From Rhyacophila brunnea (lineage: Eukaryota; Arthropoda; Insecta; Trichoptera; Rhyacophilidae), in NCBI GenBank assembly GCA_022495005.1, contig JAGYXB010000687.1, positions 310,001-374,000 of the forward strand: a stretch of 64,000 nucleotides of DNA, given 5' to 3'. The notes beneath the pieces are model-generated. The model saw only the letters and a list, made by a program, of their open reading frames with translations, did no database searches and was not told where the DNA came from. Positions within the stretch are counted from its first letter, which is position 1, and every line of letters starts with the position of its first letter. A program made the position numbers and the translations under genes. This document shows positions 58,020 through 64,000 of the stretch, piece by piece.

Positions 58020-59530
58020 AGTTTTAAATAATAAACATGACGAATTGATTATAATATCTGGCATTCACTATTTTTGATAGGAAGAATTAAAATATTATAA
58101 AAAATCAGCTAATCAAATTAAGTTAAAACAAACATATAGTTATATTTAAAAAAATAAACTAAATTATTTTTGCACTAAGCATATTTTTGGTTTTTTTTTT
58201 AAATTATATATAATAGTTTTTGTATAACATTTTAACTATTCTCTGTTAAAAATATTTTATAATATCAGTTACGAAGTTTCAATGTTAGACTATCGATATA
58301 CTTACTTAGAGCTTTGCAGAATTCAAAAAGTTAATTGTCCAAATTTTAATACAAAGTAACATAAATAGCCTCGAATTTAATTTTCGAATAATAAATAGTA
58401 GTTTTCTTTAATTAGTTTACGGAGTATGAGTTACGGATGTTAAAGTCTCATGCCAGACGCTTTTGGCGCAAACTTCCGTTCTACTTTAAAACTTTGAAAA
58501 TCTTTTCCATTGGTAGTTTCCTAGTTTTAAATAAGACGCTGCAATACTATTTAACAATTTGTATTTATAAGTTTCAACTCGAATGCACTGAGTCAGAATA
58601 TTTATGAAACTGTATTATTATTACTATCATTGAGGATACAATAAAAAGTAAATAAAGCATTAAACTATAAACGTATACTACGGTTGAATTCGTATGCAGC
58701 CTTCAGGAAAATTAGATCAGTATAAACACAATGGATAAATAACAAAATAAAAGTCTTTAAACTTCCTGAGAGTTGTTGTTTTCCCGGTTAACTTTAAAAA
58801 GTTACATGGAGAGTTGGATCGTTAAAAATTGACTTTGTTCTATACCACTTTTTGTTACGGGGGGTAAAAATATCGATATTGTTGTACACGTATTTACATA
58901 AATAATATTAATATTTTATTATTATTATGTAAGCTATTGTGATAATTATGTTATCTATTGTGGCCTAATGCACAAATGTCGACGTTAAGTTAGTGTTAAC
59001 TTAGACGTTCTAATAAGATTGGTAATAAAAATAACACAACACGATTAACAAACAGTAAGGCTTGTTTAATGTCACTTAGGCACTTAAGTTCACTAAGTAT
59101 TTGGCCGCTAATTATGACAAAGTATGGATAGTTTACTATTTCAAAATATTTTTTTTATCATTCTGCACTGAATATACCGACACATTTAGTAGTATTTAAA
59201 AAATATATAAAAATCATCACCTTTTATTAATATAGAAAGAAGGTACCTAGGTAGTACCTAGCAATTTTTTTACGGATTTTGAAACATTTCGGATAGTGTA
59301 TTTTTTAAAGATTATTCACAAGAAGAACAGTAAAGTTGGATCGGTAGTTTCCACTGATCCGGAAAGTGATTTAACTCACCAATTTCATTTTTTTCTAGTA
59401 TTTTTTTAATTGTTTTTTTAATGCCTATATATTATTATATACTACAAATATAATATACCTAATTAACTTAGAAAACTAGACGATGTGCATTGTGAAGATA
59501 ATTTTTCTAAAAAAACTTTTCACGAGGATT
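58020..59530. other. AT-rich spacer
   Basis: A short dyad near 58980-59010 (CGACGTTAAGTTAG then TGTTAACTTAGACG) is the only structure seen. Confidence 0.45.
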
Positions 59531-59539
59531 TGATGTTCA

Positions 59540-59794
59540 TTATTCGCGCATTGGTTTAATCGCTTCTAAACCTTCAGCGAGTTTTCTCCCTCTATGAGGC
59601 AGTATCGACATGCCGCACATACAAATTTCGCGAGTTATCTCGTTCGATTTTAAACTCAAATTACTAATCGCTGTCGATTGATTTGCAAAATCTAAAAAAT
59701 TAAACACAGATTGACATCTGTTTGAATAATTATGAAATACTAAGCCACAACTTATCGGTATTACAGCGATTGTAGTAAGAGCTTTGCTATACAT
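59540..59794 (-). CDS. Hypothetical 84-residue ORF
   Basis: An ATG-initiated minus-strand frame with balanced codon use in AT-rich surroundings. It has a hydrophobic start (MYSKALTTIAVIPISCGLVF) that could be a signal anchor, then a polar body and the end RGRKLAEGLEAIKPMRE before TAA. Immediately upstream in the same frame is a 14-codon ORF (MAVSDRPKIVNYTR) whose TGA directly abuts this ATG. The pair could be a decayed gene with an in-frame stop, a bicistronic message, or chance. No domain or splice signals were recognised and no family can be named. Confidence 0.35.
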   Translation of the reverse strand: MYSKALTTIAVIPISCGLVFHNYSNRCQSVFNFLDFANQSTAISNLSLKSNEITREICMCGMSILPHRGRKLAEGLEAIKPMRE

Positions 59795-59979
59795 TCAACG
59801 TGTGTAGTTAACAATCTTCGGCCTGTCAGATACTGCCATAGTAATATCGTGAGGCACAGAAAAGGTTAAGGGGACATATTTCTTATAAGACATTAGCACT
59901 CACCGAGTGTGGGGGCTGAAATATTTATAATATTATTATGTAGTATCTACTATCCTATAACTTAGAATGTCATTTTGAA

Positions 59980-60410
59980 AAAAAAAACAGTAAACTTAAC
60001 TGTTATCAGTGTCGTATCGAAAGATTTTGTCCGCAATACTACCCGACAAAAAAATGCCGCACAAGTAACGAAATCGGTCTCCTATCTAAACAAACGTATC
60101 GAAACTTTTTTCTCATCCTTATCTGTAATACGTAATTGCACATTTTTTTACTTCCTTATTCCAATATAGGCTCAAGTAGGAACTTATTATAAGTATTTTC
60201 TTGGAAACCAATTCTATATGTTCCGAAGATTTCCTCTCTCAGTAAGAAACCATTTTTGATAATACATTTTTTTTTATAAATTTCCCAGATTCATTTATAC
60301 CTATGTTACATTAATAAAGCAATCTAAAAATTCGCGAGCAAATTTTCATTTTACAGCCACGCACGCTTTCGAATAAAAAAATAATTTAATTTGTCAAATA
60401 AATGACTTTT
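59980..60410. other. Spacer
   Basis: No recognised features. Confidence 0.45.
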
Positions 60411-60419
60411 GAAAGAACG

Positions 60420-60640
60420 ATTCCGCGCACCCCCTCCCCTACATACCTCTCCCCCGCCAGGACGAATCATATTTGGCCGTTGTTTAGTGGGTGTTGATGT
60501 ATGGGGAGAGCGGGGCTAGTGGGGCGCTGGGTTTTTAATTAACTTTTGCGTTTTTGTTAATGAACGGCTTTTTATATTTATGTTAACGTGCAAATTAAGT
60601 GTGGAGCGTATTTACAGCGCCGCTAAAACTTTTCATATGA
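60420..60640. other. GC-rich then homeobox-site-rich block, possible regulatory DNA
   Basis: A pyrimidine-rich strand (CCCCCTCCCCTAC) and GGGGAGAGCGGGGC are followed by TTTTTAATTAACTTTTGCG and GTTAATGAACGGC, containing TAATTAA-type homeodomain cores. No open frame. The mixture of GC-rich and TAAT-core sequence in a likely intron suggests an enhancer or promoter, but this is inference only. Confidence 0.25.
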
Positions 60641-61930
60641 CATTTTAAATTAATAAATGTATGGTTAAATTGATTACAAAGTACACTGTGGAATTTCTAC
60701 TAATTTAATGGCTATAATTAGATGGCCATGTTGAAGTTATGTGTACATGACAAGTCGTCACCTCTTTTCTATCCTTTGCTAAGGGAGATATTTAATAATC
60801 GTTAAGAATTTCTAACAGTGCTTTATTTATCTAAAGATATTATGGCTTTCCCTAGTTCGATATTCTTGTAAATGCGGTTTAGTCTTAGAGTTAATTAATT
60901 TTAAAGATTGAATCCAAATATGTGCAATTATATGATACAGTAGAATTATGGGTAGCATCGACTTACGTCGACCAATGTGGTAATGACTACTGAAGAGAAA
61001 AAATAACATATATTTGTGATTTGTGATACAGGAAAAAAATCAACCCTACCAAAAACAGATATAAGTAAAATTAAGTAGTTGATTTAATTATCCGAATAAA
61101 AATGTGTGACTTTTCTAGTTTAAGTATTATTTTATGGTTTCTACAATTTTTTTAAATAAACTTGTAAGTATATTTCAATTTTTAAAATCGTAAATATTCA
61201 AAAATCTTCTACTATATAGATGTAAAGTCTATGAAATTGAAGCAAAAAAAAGCTACAAGTAACTTTGCACTGCACGGTGCATTTGCAGAGAATTTCACAT
61301 TACTGCTATGAAATTTATTTTCTAAATTATATAGCGTATAAAAAAACAACCCATCCGATGAGTAGATAAGATGGCAATAATACTACAGTTTGGTTTTATT
61401 ATTTAGTTGAAAAATCTCGTAAAATTTGTGTAAAATCGTTTATAACTGCATTGAGTAAGTAATTACAATTAACCTAAAAACGGCAGTAATTGCAGTGGCA
61501 AATAAGATTGAAATGGTAACTGAGCAATGTTAATATTAAATTTGTTAATTTATTAACTTAACCATACTTTATGCATTTACAAAATATTTGTAAAGTAACG
61601 TGTTAAATAACCTATAAGGCTCTTTGTATTCCATAGTCCAAATCCTTTGTAAATATTATAGAAACCTTTTGAAGTATTTTAATATTTTCCTGTTTTGCTC
61701 GAAGTTTATATTATATTCGCCTGAAATAAGCATTCAATCGTACTTTTATTTAATAATAATATCCGCTTATTTCTCGATCTGGGCTCTTGACTGCAACTAA
61801 GCGTAGCGAAACCTTAACAAAGTTTCGCAGGCAAACTTTTATATCTAGAAAATCCAAATCCACCCGGGGCGTCCATATTTTAAAAGTGGAACATACTTCC
61901 GCCACTCTACCCGGCCCGCGCCGTATTCAC

Positions 61931-62101
61931 AAAGCAAGGAGAGTAAAAAAAGTACACTGGCAGAAAAGCGCGTCGCTCTGGATGGCGGACTGGTACATCC
62001 CAAAGACAGATACGCCCGCGAGTGCGATGGGAATGTACGAAACTAAAACGATGATAAAACATGCGGAGAGTACGAGAATTCCGCGGGAAACTTTTAGCTT
62101 A
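61931..62101 (-). CDS. Candidate internal exon encoding a transmembrane segment
   Basis: Within a sharply GC-richer patch, the minus strand is open for 56 codons from CTA 62097 to TTG 61930. It reads LKVSRGILVLSACFIIVLVS then YIPIALAGVSVFGMYQSAIQ and SDALFCQ, a ~25-residue hydrophobic run followed by a polar segment. A possible acceptor (CTGACAG) precedes it. Possible donors are GTGTAC after 61958 or GTGAAT after 61931; both are weak. The plus strand is open here too (61787-62170, basic, TTG start), so strand is not certain; the hydrophobic minus-strand reading is more protein-like. Family not recognised. Confidence 0.35.
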
Positions 62102-62179
62102 CTGTCAGTGGTTTGTAAGTCTTATGTTTTAAATAATATTACTAGTACTAAGTATATTTCAAAGATTTGAATAAAACTT

Positions 62180-63430
62180 TTTTTTGCTTAGAAGGACCTT
62201 AAAAATATATGAAAATTAAACCGAAAAAAGTTCCTAAGTCTAATAAATATAATATAATATGAGACCATTCTGCAATATACAACGCCTCTTGCATAAAGAA
62301 TGCTTATATAATATTATAGAAGTAGACAAACAATTAAAATCTCTTAAATATATACAAAACATAAAAAAAATTAACTATAATTGACATTATTTAATTTACC
62401 TATGTTCGGCACTGTTACGTATTATAGACAGAATGTGAGAGGCAAAAAATTTTGTGCCATAAACGGACTACTATGAATGGACGGATATGTATTTAAAAAA
62501 ATTGAATTGTAGGTTAATTTATAGCAAAAATCTCACTTGTGCTTTTATATGAATATATTTACCGTTTACATAATTCTTCAATAAGAGATAGAGCATCATT
62601 ATAAGCCTAAAATAAGTTTTTTGTATCATGAGTAATTATGTAAATGAACAATTAGTTAGAAGTTACAAATGTGGAGAATATTAACTTTTTTTGACAACCG
62701 ATTTAACTATAATAGCATATAAGCACCTACCTTAAACTATTCTGAAATTGCTGTCAAATATAGCAATACAAAAATTCAAGTTTAAATTACCCTTCTCAAT
62801 AGTCCAAAATCTTTAGTAAATTAAATATTATTTAGGTAACTGTATTATCCATTCTATTTCTAAGTATCGGTAATAATATATAGGTACATTCATACTGTGA
62901 ATATAATAAATATCTATGTGCAACTTATTTTAATGTCCCAAATTATAAATGTGTAAGTGTTTTCATTTTGTTTTCTTTTTTGCCACGGCTTCACTGGTAC
63001 AATTGATAGCGCGCTAGGCTCTCAATTGAATGATTGGTAGTTCATGGCTAATTGTAAGTACTTATTCGATACGGTAAAACATCAGCTGGATTTATTCTAC
63101 TGGTGAAATTGCTGTAGGTACAGCGCATAACAATTTTCACCCCAAAAATTGTCAACGAATACTGAAAAACTTCGACGCAATGTATTTTTAAACACGCGAC
63201 AGTTCTACACGAAATTGTAATATCGATTTAATAAATAATATGTAGTTTATATACTCCCTTAATTCATTTATTACGAAAGCTATTGATCTCTGTTTATTTA
63301 AAAAAAAAACGTACATACCCAACAATGAGCGTTTGCTGTAATAGTGTAATGAAACGAGAATCCATTTGACATGAAATTGTCCAAATAATATACGTTTCTT
63401 CGTTCGAAATTCGAAACATCAAGTCAATCA
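62180..63430. other. AT-rich spacer with one tRNA-like trace
   Basis: Around 62990-63060 ACTGGTACAATTGATAGCGC and TAGTTCATGGC faintly resemble A and B boxes; too decayed to annotate separately. Confidence 0.4.
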
Positions 63431-63439
63431 ATATGCCCG

Positions 63440-63620
63440 ACTCTTGCAACCTCTGTCTTATCTTACTTCAGGCGCTGAGTAATGCCATCTTGCTCTCGCT
63501 GGTCGTTCGTTATGTAGCGCTGTCTCGTTCTCAGGCTGCGCGGGAAAGTTTTAGGTCGTAGCAGGATTTATGTTCTACGAGAAAGTCGCTACGCGTCAAC
63601 TACTCGGCGATGTCATAGCG
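63440..63620. promoter_or_regulatory. CpG-containing island, possible promoter or exon
   Basis: Balanced composition. On the plus strand a good polypyrimidine tract ends in CTTACTTCAG|GCGCTGAG, followed by 31 open codons. On the minus strand the block contains GAGCAAGATGGC, a start-site-like context giving the six-codon MALLSA, then the donor-like AGTAAGAT. Either reading would make this the edge of an exon or promoter; neither is confirmed. Confidence 0.25.
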
Positions 63621-63624
63621 GTAA

Positions 63625-64000
63625 TTTATATTATATTTTATTATTTGTGAACTTGCAAGGAGGAAAAAATAACTCCCTCTCAACAGGTTTCATAGTCGAC
63701 TTTCTAAGGAAACTATTTTTTTTATAACAATACCAATTTAACGGAATATACCAAAGACAATATTACGATTATGGTTGAGCTGTGTAATATTTTCCGTACT
63801 ATTTAAATAATAAATTATTTTTTTCCCGTAATATTGTTCCATAGGTATATTATATATATTTGTCGAAATATAATTATGTCGTCTTGGAGAAAGCTGTAAT
63901 GACAGTCATGTAAACATTTGTGATGAAAAAATATATGTATAATTAGTGATCGTATAGGTGCCCTTTATACAATAATAAATTGGAGAAAAATAGAAGAAAT
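63625..64000. other. AT-rich end of window
   Basis: No recognised features. Confidence 0.5.

Noticed and set aside
1..64000. CRISPR arrays, bacterial operons or rRNA genes
   Set aside because: No regularly spaced identical repeats with unique spacers, no Shine-Dalgarno-led gene clusters and no rRNA-like conserved blocks; the sequence is eukaryotic.

Overview
This is AT-rich nuclear DNA from an arthropod, most likely an insect. The evidence is the CCTAA/TTAGG-type (insect telomere) arrays, the many decayed non-LTR retrotransposon ends, the tRNA-derived SINEs and short inverted-repeat elements, and the very low density of open reading frames. Order and species cannot be fixed from the sequence; the LINE tails and base composition would fit Lepidoptera or Hemiptera. 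Nothing suggests a prokaryote, virus or organelle.

Genes. The only well-supported host coding piece is one first exon on the + strand (19418-19532). It encodes a signal peptide and ends at a GTAAGT donor. It lies at the edge of a GC/CpG-rich promoter-like block (about 18655-19417) with three short upstream ORFs, the last overlapping the main start as TAATG. No downstream exon was recognised, so 19533 onward is probably a long first intron. Weaker coding candidates are a minus-strand transmembrane exon (about 61931-62101), a minus-strand 84-codon ORF (59540-59794), and several GC-rich islands (25150-25340, 31381-31640, 47880-48060, 60420-60640, 63440-63620) that could be exons, promoters or conserved regulatory DNA.

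Repeats make up most of what can be recognised. There are 3' ends of at least three LINE lineages: an RTE-like group ending in W..AGH....GRP...W motifs, at 1079, 1600, 10200, 11842, 21489, 22701 and 29260; a second family whose 3' tail recurs at 17395, 18108 and 39385; and a third whose tail recurs at 30757, 42285 and 56690. SINE-A, with a tRNA-like head and a palindromic 3' hairpin, has six copies, all on the minus strand. A second tRNA-related SINE group is scattered and decayed. A third (SINE-B) occurs partly as head-to-head or tail-to-tail foldbacks at 26735-27775 and 41112-41450.

The most interesting structure is a set of short GG...CC inverted-repeat elements with 8-10 bp target-site duplications, as expected of non-autonomous hAT-type transposons. 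Two are clearly related (43088-43311 and 49737-49891) and carry arrays of the insect telomere repeat between their arms. A third (45062-45511) has iterated ends and a shorter CCTAA tract; a fourth (53658-53801) has iterated ends only. Other foldback elements lie at 3116-3513, 34778-35356, 39507-40255 and 50658-51238. A cluster of GATCCAAT palindromes (12470-14075) and an unexplained 420-bp dispersed repeat (15050-15478 and 51912-52318) complete the picture.
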